This document shows positions 1 to 7,891 of a DNA stretch of 38,757 nt, in pieces. The first letter of the stretch is position 1. Each line of letters begins with the position of its first letter. Origin of the DNA: Bacteroidales bacterium UBA6366 (GTDB taxonomy: Bacteria > Bacteroidota > Bacteroidia > Bacteroidales > UBA932). The DNA is taken from NCBI GenBank assembly GCA_002438845.1, contig DJRG01000033.1, positions 1 through 38,757 of the forward strand. Direction: 5' to 3'. The position numbers and the translations under genes are program-made. The notes below the pieces were generated by a model that saw only the letters and a program-made list of their open reading frames with translations, was not told where the DNA came from and made no database searches.

Positions 1-642
1 TGCATCGGATGCCTTGCCGACCTGCCGCGGACATATTTCTCGAATATGCCCCACAACCAACTTGCCGACAGGTTCAACGCCTTGATTCAGCGTGATCTGG
101 ATGCCGGTGGAGTCTTTGAGGAATATTCCTACGCCACGTCCCTGTTCTTTTACCGCTCCCAGACCTGCTACAGGCTGATCACCCAAAGGCTGAAATATCA
201 TTCGGACTATGCCGCCGGGCGGTATTTCGCATCGATGCTTGGCCGTGAGATGGCTTCGTCGCCGATTTACTCCGATGTGGATGCCGTGATTCCGGTGCCC
301 CTTCATTGGTCCAGGCTTTGGACCAGAGGACACAATCAGGCCGAGATCATCGCAAAGGTCTTGGCTGAAAGCCTTGAGGCCGATCTTCGCGCCGACATCC
401 TTTATCGTGCCCGCCGCACACATACTCAGACCAAACTCTCGGTGGAGAGCAAAGCGCGCAACGTCGAGGGCGCTTTTAAGGTGATGCGGCAGAAATCCGC
501 CCTTGAATATTCCCACATCCTTTTGGTGGATGATGTTTTCACGACCGGAGCCACCCTCCACTCCTGCCTGAAAGCGTTGAGGACGGTTATTCCGCCGCAG
601 GTTCGCGTCAGCGTCGCCACCTTGGCTTGTGTCGGAAAGTAA
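1..642 (+). CDS. comF: ComF family phosphoribosyltransferase, 5' truncated by window edge
   Basis: The reading frame is open from the first base, so the gene starts upstream of the window; an internal ATG at base 46 is not the start. The first codons give CIGCLADLPRTYF, which contains the CxxC of the N-terminal zinc-ribbon-like segment typical of ComF proteins. The C-terminal half is a type I phosphoribosyltransferase fold with the PRPP-binding motif LLVDDVFTTGATLHSC near the end. ComF proteins are linked to DNA uptake and transformation in some bacteria, but many homologues in non-competent species are known only as predicted phosphoribosyltransferases. No competence genes are visible alongside. 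The family call is firm; the cellular role is not. Confidence 0.9.
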   Translation, partial: CIGCLADLPRTYFSNMPHNQLADRFNALIQRDLDAGGVFEEYSYATSLFFYRSQTCYRLITQRLKYHSDYAAGRYFASMLGREMASSPIYSDVDAVIPVPLHWSRLWTRGHNQAEIIAKVLAESLEADLRADILYRARRTHTQTKLSVESKARNVEGAFKVMRQKSALEYSHILLVDDVFTTGATLHSCLKALRTVIPPQVRVSVATLACVGK

Positions 643-837
643 GAAATGCTACAATTTGGTTACAAATCGTAAGGATAAACGTTTTATGTAGACTTTTAGA
701 CCAAGATATGTGTAATTTGTACCATATAGCGTGGGTTTATTAAAATAGATTAAAATTTTTCTTATTGTTTATAAGGTTGGAAATAAAACGGTTAAGTAAA
801 GACGCTAACAAAATTTTTACAAAAAATATTAAAAAAG

Positions 838-868
838 TTTGCAAGTCTCAAAAAAAGCAGTACCTTTG
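838..868 (+). promoter_or_regulatory. Bacteroidota-type promoter of the small RNA
   Basis: TTTG at 838-841 is followed after 19 bases by TACCTTTG at 861-868, a near-perfect match to the phylum's -33/-7 consensus. Transcription should begin around 873-876. The next protein start is over 200 bases away and a terminator intervenes, so this promoter serves the small RNA. Confidence 0.85.
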
Positions 869-873
869 TACCC

Positions 874-988
874 GGGTTGAGCAAGGAGGTTCTCTCCCCG
901 ATCAACCTATTGGTTATTAGTTTTAGTGTTATTAATTATGTGGTTAGAGTGAGAGTCCACGCGCGATGCGTCGACGCTCATTTTTTTT
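874..988 (+). ncRNA. Free-standing small RNA of about 115 nt, unassigned
   Basis: This stretch has a strong promoter just before it and a strong intrinsic terminator at its end, with no credible reading frame between. The 5' part can fold: GGTTGA at 875-880 pairs with TCAACC at 902-907, enclosing a smaller stem GGAG/CTCC. The middle is AU-rich and largely unpaired. The layout (phylum promoter, structured 5' end, AU-rich body, terminator) resembles standalone small RNAs reported in Bacteroidales, including those proposed as 6S-like, but it is shorter than usual 6S RNA and I cannot confirm a family. It lacks the conserved signal recognition particle RNA core. The start is inferred from the promoter and may be off by a few bases. 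Confidence 0.7.
950..988 (+). terminator. Intrinsic terminator of the small RNA
   Basis: Arms TGAG-A-GTC-C-ACGC (950-962) and GCGT-C-GAC-G-CTCA (968-980) pair with two single mismatches around a 5-base loop, followed by eight T residues at 981-988. This is a classical rho-independent terminator. Confidence 0.9.
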
Positions 989-1036
989 GTATATGCACTA
1001 TCCGGTCACGGCGATTGTCGATTGTCGGTCGCTGAG

Positions 1037-1068
1037 CTTGCCGAAGCTCCCGAAATTTAGTAGATTTG
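1037..1068 (+). promoter_or_regulatory. Promoter of the thioesterase gene
   Basis: CTTG at 1037-1040, 20 bases, then TAGATTTG at 1061-1068, about 22 bases before the ATG at 1091. The -33 element lies inside a small perfect hairpin, GAGCTT-gccg-AAGCTC (1034-1049). Confidence 0.6.
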
Positions 1069-1090
1069 TAATAGTAATCAAATCAATAAT

Positions 1091-1477
1091 ATGATAGAAC
1101 TTGGAATCAAAGGCCGTCAGGAGGAGATTGTGACGGAGGAACTGACCGCAAGCCACATCGGCAGCGGGACTGTCAGGGTGTTCGCCACCCCGATGATGAT
1201 CGCACTTATGGAGCGCACAAGCCGTCTTAGCGTCAAGCCTTATCTTGAGGAAGGCCAGGAGACGGTCGGGACCAGGGTGGATGTCTCACATGTCTCTTCG
1301 ACACCGGTGGGAATGAAGGTGTGGTGCGAAAGCGAGGTAGTGGAGATCGACCGGCGTCGGATCGTGTTCAGAGTCACCGCCTATGACGAAAAAGGGCTCA
1401 TAGGTGAAGGAACCCATGAGCGCTTTGTGATTGATGTCGCAAAGTTTCAGGCCAAGGCCGAGGAAAAAAGTAAATGA
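1091..1477 (+). CDS. Hotdog-fold thioesterase, FlK-like family
   Basis: The 128-residue protein has the length and pattern of the single-domain hotdog thioesterases related to fluoroacetyl-CoA thioesterase FlK. Visible landmarks are TPMMIALMERTS near residue 33, where the conserved acidic residue of the family sits, and GEGTHERFVI near residue 105, which carries the conserved histidine of the last strands. Members hydrolyse acyl-CoA thioesters; the FlK name does not imply fluoroacetate as substrate, and most homologues are of unknown specificity. The gene is monocistronic: its own promoter lies just upstream and a strong terminator follows. The protein has no signal peptide and should be cytosolic. 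Confidence 0.8.
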   Translation: MIELGIKGRQEEIVTEELTASHIGSGTVRVFATPMMIALMERTSRLSVKPYLEEGQETVGTRVDVSHVSSTPVGMKVWCESEVVEIDRRRIVFRVTAYDEKGLIGEGTHERFVIDVAKFQAKAEEKSK

Positions 1478-1526
1478 CCACTGTATAATACCGCGTTGGT
1501 TAATTGATTGCAATTTAATGATTTAA

Positions 1527-1570
1527 GCCTTTGTCTTTAGCTGATATCTACTAAAGGCAAAGGCGTTTTT
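1527..1570 (+). terminator. Strong intrinsic terminator after the thioesterase gene
   Basis: GCCTTTG-T-CTTTAG (1527-1540) pairs with CTAAAG-G-CAAAGGC (1551-1564) across a 10-base loop, then GTTTTT. It insulates the TIR operon from upstream transcription. Confidence 0.9.
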
Positions 1571-1603
1571 CTTTGAATATAAACACATTATCCTCCACTT
1601 GTC

Positions 1604-1635
1604 TTTCGTAATGTGTTCTGATTTTTGTATCTTTG
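1604..1635 (+). promoter_or_regulatory. Promoter of the TIR operon
   Basis: TATCTTTG at 1628-1635 is a perfect -7 element; TTTC at 1604-1607, 20 bases upstream, is an imperfect -33 element. The leader to the ATG at 1695 is about 50 bases. Confidence 0.75.
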
Positions 1636-1694
1636 TGGCCGTGCCGCGGGAAGTGCGGTAATTTAGAATCAATTAACTGTTCTAACTGTGGTTT

Positions 1695-2657
1695 ATGACT
1701 TACAAGGTTTTTATAAGCTATTCCAGGAAAGACGGCGGTGTTGCCGACAGGATTTGTGAGGAACTGGATAAGGCGGGTATTACCTATTTTATTGACCGGG
1801 AATCAATTAAAGGCTCAGAGGATTTCCCTGAGGTGATTTCGCATGCTATTGGGGAATCGGAATTGTTTCTTTTTCTGGCCAGCAGGAATTCCTATCAGTC
1901 GACGTTCACCAACAAGGAGATTGTCTACGCTGTCAACAATTGTCCTAATTCCGCGATTCTGCCTTACATCATTGATGACAGTGATCTTCCCAATAACATC
2001 GAGTTTCTCCTGAGTGATGTGAACTGGATCACCATGAAGGACTTCCCGATAGAGTCGGGGCTTGTCCCACAGATAACCGCGGTTTTGAACGACCCTAAGA
2101 TTCTGTATAATTCCAAGGGCTTGAAACGTAGGAAGATAAGCCGGATATTCACTGTGTTCCTACCGATTGTGACGGTCGTCGCAATCCTTGCGCTGGTTCC
2201 TTCCATTGTTGACAGGCACAAGAAAATGAAAGCGGACGCCGCCGCTGACAAAGACAAAAAGGAATATCTCGCCATTGTCGCGAAGTCGGATTCCTTGGTA
2301 AGAGTTTTCCGGCGGTTTCAGTCAAAGGACGATCCTGAGGCGACTGTAAAGGAAGAGATCGAGTGCCTTAAAAAGGCGGGTGAACTTTTGGGAGCGTCGG
2401 CGAAGATCAGCAAGAATTATTCGAACACATCATATTCCTATATGTATATTCCTGACTTGGTGGCTCCTCGTAAAGCTTCTTTGACGTCTTGCCTTGACTC
2501 GATCTTTACGTACTGGAAGGAGTTGGCGCAGGACTCGTACAGATTGTACCAGTCTGGTATCACGGAGGAAAAGGATTATGCGGTAAGGTTCATCAACTAC
2601 GCCCTGGACGCGAAGCCGGACAGGAATCTTGAGGAATTAAGAAAAAAATTACAGTAA
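1695..2657 (+). CDS. Membrane-anchored TIR domain protein
   Basis: Residues 2-131 form a TIR domain: the opening strand YKVFISYSRKD, the second strand TYFIDRESIKGS (residues 30-41), and helix alpha-C with SRNSYQSTFTNKEIVYA (63-79). E75 lies where the catalytic glutamate of NAD+-cleaving TIR domains sits, so NADase or cyclase activity is possible. Residues 151-172 are one strongly hydrophobic membrane span preceded by basic residues (KRRK), which places TIR in the cytosol and the remaining 145 residues in the periplasm. That C-terminal part is helical and TPR-like with no recognised domain. It is gene 1 of three same-strand genes (gaps 19 and 14 bases) with a secreted PEGA protein and a Rossmann/RyR membrane protein. 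Function as a receptor that passes an outside signal to the TIR domain is inference. Confidence 0.85.
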   Translation: MTYKVFISYSRKDGGVADRICEELDKAGITYFIDRESIKGSEDFPEVISHAIGESELFLFLASRNSYQSTFTNKEIVYAVNNCPNSAILPYIIDDSDLPNNIEFLLSDVNWITMKDFPIESGLVPQITAVLNDPKILYNSKGLKRRKISRIFTVFLPIVTVVAILALVPSIVDRHKKMKADAAADKDKKEYLAIVAKSDSLVRVFRRFQSKDDPEATVKEEIECLKKAGELLGASAKISKNYSNTSYSYMYIPDLVAPRKASLTSCLDSIFTYWKELAQDSYRLYQSGITEEKDYAVRFINYALDAKPDRNLEELRKKLQ

Positions 2658-2676
2658 TATTACAACGCTACACATT

Positions 2677-4962
2677 ATGAAAAGATTGTTCCTGCTTGTT
2701 CTGACCACACTGGTGTCTGTCTCATTGTTCGCGCAAAGTTCAACTTTTGACAGTAGGTATTCAAACGCTTTACGTTACTATGAGTCTCATAAGTACACAC
2801 GCGCGATCGAGTTGCTGAACTCTTTGATAAAGGTACGGGGAATCACTCCGGACCAGAAGAAAAAGGTTATCTACTTGAAAGAGAGATGCAGCAACGCCCT
2901 TAAGGCCGAAAAAGTGTTCGTCATTGACGGTGATTCCATCGATACGGATTACCAAGGAGGCACGTTTGGGTTCAGAGTGACTTCCGGGAAGAATTGGTCT
3001 GTCTCGGATTCTCCGTCATGGTGCGTAAGCTCAACAACCAAGGACAGCCTGTATGTGACTGTGTCAAGGAATGAAGTGACAAATTCGCGTCAGGGTAAGG
3101 TGGTGATTTCCAACAAGGTCGCGACGCAGATAGTTTTCGTCAGTCAGGAGGCCCGTCCGGAAGCGATGAGGACGGTCCGGATCTCTACTGTGCCGGAGAG
3201 GGCAAGGGTGACTTTGGATGGAAAGACCCTTTCGACATCTCCATGTGATTTTGTCTTGGGGGCGGGCTATCATTCCTTGCGTTTTGAGAAGAACGGCTAT
3301 GACACGAAAGACACCACATTCACTATACAGGATGTTCTGTCGGACACTCTGCTGGATCTGAAGACACGCCTTAATCCGATTTTTGGAACAGTCAGGGTGA
3401 AGGTAGCTCCAGAGGAGGGTTTCGACTTTGATTCGGCTCCGGAGGTGATGATAAACGGAAGAAGGGTGGATCTGGAGTCCGGGTTCATCAATGATTTCGA
3501 CGCGGACGAGAGCCTGATGCCTTACTCTGTCTACAAGGATGGGTATATTCCTATCATGCCTGGCACTGTGACTGTCGCGGTGTCGGCGCCGGGATTCAAG
3601 GATGAGTCCACGTTGATGAAGGTCAAAAGAGGCACCAACACGGATGTGAATTTCACGATGAAGGCGATTTACGGGACGCTGTCAGTCAATGGTAATGACG
3701 CATCTGTCGGCGCTGAGGTCCTTGTCGATGGCAAACGGGTTGGAGTGATGCCTTCCGGAAAGATCCGCATCAAGGTCGGAGAACACAAGATCTCGTTCCG
3801 TAAGGAGGGCTCGGACACGGAAGAACCTTTCTACAATGTGAACATCAGGGAGAATCTTGACACATTGCTTGGTGTGACCATGAAGGCGTTCGGCCTTTAC
3901 AGGTTTGTCACAGAGCCGAGCATGGCTAATGTGATTCTGGATGGAAAACTGATGGGAGTCACTCCGCTTGATCTGAAACTGCTGGACGGTGAGCACATGG
4001 TCAAGATCGAGAAAGATGGCTATGACTCCTACGAAGCGAACATTGTCACGGACTTGACACCGGGCGTCCATGAGGTCAATGTCCCGATAGCGAAGTCCTA
4101 CCCGTTCAGACTCACATCCGACGAAGAGAACACCTATGCCACCGTGATAGGCGGGAACAAGACATACATAAAGGACGAACGCCTGCCTTACACCTTGAAT
4201 CTTCCTTATAGTGAGGCGCCTTACAAACTTGTGGTCAGACATTCGGACAACAAGTTGGCTTACAGGAAAAACATAAAATTCAACTCGAAGTCCAAGGATC
4301 ACCTCAACGTCAAGACCTGGTCGAGATACAACGTTCAGACTCTTGGTGGAAATTATTATCTGAACGAGATTCCGCTGTTCGATGACGCCGCGTTCAAGGG
4401 CTACAGGTATATTGCGGATGCGTCATTGATGAAATTCAAATTCTTCAATGGATTCTCGACGTCTGTCGTGAAAGGCGCGCTATACCTGGCGGACGACAAC
4501 GACGAAGCCTTGAATATTCCTGCTGAGGGTGATAGGGAAGCGTTGTCTCTGACAGGCGATGACAATGTCAACATGCTGTTTTTCCTGTCTCCGATATTCC
4601 TTAATGGAGAGCTCAGGATCGGCGGCGGTCTGACGAATTTCATCGATGCCGGTTTTTTGGCCGGATACGCCTGGTGTCCAAGGCTTTGCTTTGCCGGTGA
4701 ATATACCCACATCTCTGGCGCTGACATTTTTGTGGGCGCGGAGGTGTGCAGCAGGCTCCATTCCATCAACTTCAATCTGAAGTGTGGATTCCAGATCTTC
4801 AAGGGAGAGGCCAATTACTATATTAAAGAGAAATCCGGCTCGGGAAGCAAAGACAATGACTGGTACCACAAGAACATTGACAGAAGCCAGTTCGTAGTCT
4901 CTGTCGGCTTCTCGTTGGGAGGCAAGGATTCGAAGGGAAACAATTATCTGAGAGTGTTCTGA
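2677..4962 (+). CDS. Secreted BACON/PEGA repeat protein of the TIR operon
   Basis: A 761-residue protein with a signal peptide (MKRLFLLVLTTLVSVSLFAQ). Residues about 27-70 look like a TPR-type helical hairpin. Residues about 75-155 match the BACON pattern: WSVSDSPSWCVSS, then a strand pair ending NSRQGKVVIS and IVFVSQE. Several PEGA repeats follow, clearest near 167-215 (STVPERARVTLDGKTLSTSP) and 405-455 (EPSMANVILDGKLMGVTPL). The last 110-150 residues alternate polar and hydrophobic residues with Gly/Tyr-rich strands and end in F, suggesting a small beta-barrel or outer-membrane anchor, though this is uncertain. PEGA domains bind cell-surface or peptidoglycan-like ligands in some proteins. 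It sits between the TIR and RyR genes and is probably the envelope-side partner. No enzyme motif is visible. Confidence 0.75.
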   Translation: MKRLFLLVLTTLVSVSLFAQSSTFDSRYSNALRYYESHKYTRAIELLNSLIKVRGITPDQKKKVIYLKERCSNALKAEKVFVIDGDSIDTDYQGGTFGFRVTSGKNWSVSDSPSWCVSSTTKDSLYVTVSRNEVTNSRQGKVVISNKVATQIVFVSQEARPEAMRTVRISTVPERARVTLDGKTLSTSPCDFVLGAGYHSLRFEKNGYDTKDTTFTIQDVLSDTLLDLKTRLNPIFGTVRVKVAPEEGFDFDSAPEVMINGRRVDLESGFINDFDADESLMPYSVYKDGYIPIMPGTVTVAVSAPGFKDESTLMKVKRGTNTDVNFTMKAIYGTLSVNGNDASVGAEVLVDGKRVGVMPSGKIRIKVGEHKISFRKEGSDTEEPFYNVNIRENLDTLLGVTMKAFGLYRFVTEPSMANVILDGKLMGVTPLDLKLLDGEHMVKIEKDGYDSYEANIVTDLTPGVHEVNVPIAKSYPFRLTSDEENTYATVIGGNKTYIKDERLPYTLNLPYSEAPYKLVVRHSDNKLAYRKNIKFNSKSKDHLNVKTWSRYNVQTLGGNYYLNEIPLFDDAAFKGYRYIADASLMKFKFFNGFSTSVVKGALYLADDNDEALNIPAEGDREALSLTGDDNVNMLFFLSPIFLNGELRIGGGLTNFIDAGFLAGYAWCPRLCFAGEYTHISGADIFVGAEVCSRLHSINFNLKCGFQIFKGEANYYIKEKSGSGSKDNDWYHKNIDRSQFVVSVGFSLGGKDSKGNNYLRVF

Positions 4963-4976
4963 TAAACTGTCTGCCG

Positions 4977-6983
4977 ATGTCGAACATCTACTTTTGCGGC
5001 GCTTTGCTGATCAGCGTGCTTTATGTGCTTATGCTGATCCGGATGTACAGGCGCAAGGTCCGAAAACTTTGGATTCCGGTGATTGTCATCGCCGCGTTAA
5101 GCACAGTGATGTACGGTCTCATCTACTATGAGATAGGTGTCCGGTCATTGCTTCCTTGGCTTACGTTCTCAATAATGAGCGCGGTGAAGATGTTCCTTGG
5201 AAGCGTGAACTCCAACTGCCTTTTCAGTGTGCTGACCAATCCTGACTTGGTCCGTCACTCGCAGTTGATCCTGACGATAGCCGCCACATTGTTCCTCTGC
5301 TCGGTCGCCACGACATCCTATTTCGTGATGTACGTGCTGTACCGGTTGAGTGAAAGCCGCCTGTGGCTGTGGTTTAACAGGAAACAGGCGGGTAAGGGCG
5401 CGTCGATAATCCTCGGCACGGATTCAAGGTCGATAGATCTTGCCAAAGACATCGCGTCCAGAGGGACGGAGACAGTCATTCTGGTGGATTTCCCGGACAA
5501 GGAGGACGGAACGGGCGCCGGGTCTTTCAAGTACATATTCAATCTTCGAAGTGACGAGCGTGACTGCTCCTCATCGATTGAACGAGACTCCAATGTCCAT
5601 GTCCTTAGGGCAAAGCAGCACCTGAAATATTCATCTAACGTCAATGCCTTTAAATACATGGGGTTGGAGAGGCTGGAGGATTGGGCTTTGGCGCCGGACA
5701 GCAAGATATTCATCCTGTCGGACGACGAGCATGAAAACCTTGTCTGTCTGGAGCACCTGCTCCGTTCCGACAGCGGGATCACAGTCTATTGCCATGCCAA
5801 GCGAGGAGGGCTGAACACCCGTTTCTCGATCGCCGTTGAGTCTGATGTACATTTCATAGACTCCGCCTTTCTTATCGGTCAGTCGTTGAAGTCAAAGCCG
5901 GAATTCGCTCCGGTCAATTATGTTGATGTGGCTGTGGATAAGGACGGGAATAAGCTTGGCTATGTCACATCACCGTTCAATTCGATGATTATCGGGTTCG
6001 GCAACGCCGGTCAAGGAGCCTTGAGGTTTCTCTACGAATTCGGCGCGTTTGCGGACAAGGATGGAAACAAGTCTGGATTCCATTGCGATGTCATTGACAG
6101 GAATATGAATGATTTCCTTGGGGATTTCTTTTACAGGGTTCCAGGATTGAAAGGTAGCGGTGAGGTCTCTTTTTCCGCCATGACGACAGGTTCGGATTCA
6201 TTCAGGGACATGTACCTTGCTAAACTTGACACACTCAACTATGTGGTTGTGGCTTTGGATGACGACAGTGAAAGCCTACGTGTAGGATTGGATCTGCTTG
6301 AGACGGCCTTCCGCTTCAGAAAGGATGGTGTCAGAAATCTGGCTATAGCCGTGCGTCTGGAATCCCCGACGGATTATGACCGGAAGATCGTGAGATTCTA
6401 CTCCGACGCCTACGGCGATGTCCTCCATTTGTTCGGAGACGGTCAAAGCATCTGGACTTCGGACAACATTTTCGGTCTTTCTTTCAGGGACGAGGCGATC
6501 ATGTTCTATGACAACTATCAGAAAGCCACCGCCGGCGAGGAGACCTGGGAGGAACGTAGGATAGGTCTTAAAGAGAGAAGGCGCAAAGAGGAAAGGCCGG
6601 AACTTTACGCCATTCTGGAACTCCAGAGAAAAGAGTTTCAGGACATGTCCAACGCTTGGCACAGGTACACGAAGATGAGCCTGTGCTCTCCGGCTGTCTG
6701 GGAGGACCCTAAGGTCGCTGACGGAATACCGTACAATTATTCCGGTTCACATTCCGAAAGTGGGGAGCCGACATATTCATGCCTTGAGAAACTGGCTGTC
6801 TGTGAGCATCTTCGCTACGAGGCTTCACACATCATCAACGGCTACACCCTTGCTCCAGAGAGGAACGAACTCAAGAAGCAACTTGAGAATCTTGTTCCGT
6901 ACAATGATCTTTCGGAATTCATCAAGCACTACGACTGGCTGGTGGTCAAGACCACGCTGATGCTTCAGCGGAAAGGCGCTTGA
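4977..6983 (+). CDS. Membrane protein with two TrkA-N-like Rossmann domains and a C-terminal RyR domain
   Basis: A 668-residue protein. Four hydrophobic segments lie at about residues 4-24, 31-55, 57-76 and 97-124. Two Rossmann-like domains follow: one beginning near 140 (SIILGTDSRSIDLAKDI) and a second near 335 with the glycine-rich GFGNAGQGALRFL, both resembling NAD-binding TrkA-N/RCK domains. Residues about 598-664 match the ryanodine-receptor (RyR) repeat domain: LEKLAVCEHLRYEASHIING, then a charged helix, LVPYNDLSE and a closing helix. The tryptophan usual after EHxR is tyrosine here. No potassium selectivity filter (TVGYG-like) is present, so calling it a channel is not justified from sequence. 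It is the last gene of the TIR operon, 14 bases after the PEGA gene, and ends 13 bases from the convergent fabG. Confidence 0.8.
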   Translation: MSNIYFCGALLISVLYVLMLIRMYRRKVRKLWIPVIVIAALSTVMYGLIYYEIGVRSLLPWLTFSIMSAVKMFLGSVNSNCLFSVLTNPDLVRHSQLILTIAATLFLCSVATTSYFVMYVLYRLSESRLWLWFNRKQAGKGASIILGTDSRSIDLAKDIASRGTETVILVDFPDKEDGTGAGSFKYIFNLRSDERDCSSSIERDSNVHVLRAKQHLKYSSNVNAFKYMGLERLEDWALAPDSKIFILSDDEHENLVCLEHLLRSDSGITVYCHAKRGGLNTRFSIAVESDVHFIDSAFLIGQSLKSKPEFAPVNYVDVAVDKDGNKLGYVTSPFNSMIIGFGNAGQGALRFLYEFGAFADKDGNKSGFHCDVIDRNMNDFLGDFFYRVPGLKGSGEVSFSAMTTGSDSFRDMYLAKLDTLNYVVVALDDDSESLRVGLDLLETAFRFRKDGVRNLAIAVRLESPTDYDRKIVRFYSDAYGDVLHLFGDGQSIWTSDNIFGLSFRDEAIMFYDNYQKATAGEETWEERRIGLKERRRKEERPELYAILELQRKEFQDMSNAWHRYTKMSLCSPAVWEDPKVADGIPYNYSGSHSESGEPTYSCLEKLAVCEHLRYEASHIINGYTLAPERNELKKQLENLVPYNDLSEFIKHYDWLVVKTTLMLQRKGA

Positions 6984-6996
6984 CCACCACGTGTCC

Positions 6997-7743
6997 TTAG
7001 CAGTTCATCGCGCCGCAGCAGTGAATGACCTGGCCGGAAACGTAGCCGGAGAGGTCGCTGGCGAGGAAGAGGGCCACATTGGCCACATCTTCAGGAGTAC
7101 CTCCGCGGCGAAGCGGAATCTGCTTCACCCAAGCGTCACGCACTTCCTCCGAGAGGGCGTTGGTCATGTCCGAGATGATGAATCCAGGGGCGATGCAGTT
7201 GGCTCTGATGCCGCGTGGACCCATCTCCTTGGCGATGGACTTTGCCAGACCGATGAGACCGGCCTTGGAGGCAGAGTAGTTGCACTGGCCGGCGTTGCCG
7301 GAGACTCCCACGACAGATGACATGTTGATGATGCTTCCGCCTCTTTGGCGGGCCATGATCGGGGTCAGGGCGTGGATGAAGTTGAACGCTGACTTGAGGT
7401 TCACGTTGATGACAGCGTCCCACTGGGCCTCGCTCATCCTGAGCATGAGTCCGTCCTTGGTGATGCCGGCGTTGTTCACAAGGATGTCAATCCTGCCGAA
7501 ATCGGCCAGAATCTGATTCACTACATTGTGAGTCTCCTCGAAGTTGGCGGCGTTGGAGGCATAAGCCTTTACCTTGTGGCCGAAAGCCTCGATGTCTTTG
7601 ACTGTCTGTTCTCCGACTTCATTGATGACAAGGTCGGTGAAAGCCACGTCAGCTCCCTCGGAAGCGAATTTCATGGCGATGGCCTTGCCGATTCCTCTTG
7701 CGGCGCCCGTGATGAGGGCTACCTTTCCGTCTAAAAGTCCCAT
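6997..7743 (-). CDS. fabG: 3-oxoacyl-[acyl-carrier-protein] reductase
   Basis: A 248-residue short-chain dehydrogenase. The nucleotide-binding TGAARGIG motif is at residues 12-19, NNAG at 90-93, and the catalytic Ser143-Tyr156-Lys160 set is seen in MSSVVG and YSASK. Length and sequence match FabG, the NADPH-dependent ketoreductase of type II fatty acid synthesis. The last residues, HCCGAMNC, contain three cysteines where many FabG proteins have a DGG-type end; this may be lineage-specific. A phylum-type promoter sits directly upstream on the minus strand. No other fatty acid genes are adjacent. The stop codon lies 13 bases from the stop of the RyR gene, so the two transcripts probably overlap at their ends. 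Confidence 0.93.
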   Translation of the reverse strand: MGLLDGKVALITGAARGIGKAIAMKFASEGADVAFTDLVINEVGEQTVKDIEAFGHKVKAYASNAANFEETHNVVNQILADFGRIDILVNNAGITKDGLMLRMSEAQWDAVINVNLKSAFNFIHALTPIMARQRGGSIINMSSVVGVSGNAGQCNYSASKAGLIGLAKSIAKEMGPRGIRANCIAPGFIISDMTNALSEEVRDAWVKQIPLRRGGTPEDVANVALFLASDLSGYVSGQVIHCCGAMNC

Positions 7744-7764
7744 AATATTCAGTTTAATTTTTCA

Positions 7765-7796
7765 CAAAAGTAATCTATCTTGCCACGATGAGCAAG
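7765..7796 (-). promoter_or_regulatory. Promoter of fabG
   Basis: On the minus strand, CTTG (plus 7793-7796) and TACTTTTG (plus 7765-7772) are separated by 20 bases and lie about 22 bases before the ATG of fabG. Confidence 0.7.
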
Positions 7797-7857
7797 TCTT
7801 TAGGTCGCTATTTGGTGAAAGAATGGATGATGTGGCGAAAGGCACGGATAAAATGGT

Positions 7858-7865
7858 TATCTTTG
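7858..7865 (+). promoter_or_regulatory. -7 element of the ahcY promoter
   Basis: TATCTTTG lies 26 bases before the ATG at 7892. No clear -33 TTTG is visible at the right distance. Confidence 0.6.
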
Positions 7866-7891
7866 CCGTGTTTTGACAATGATATTAAAAA

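Noticed and set aside
4977..5350. Potassium channel call for the Rossmann/RyR membrane protein
   Set aside because: No selectivity filter sequence is visible among the hydrophobic segments, so only the soluble domains are called.
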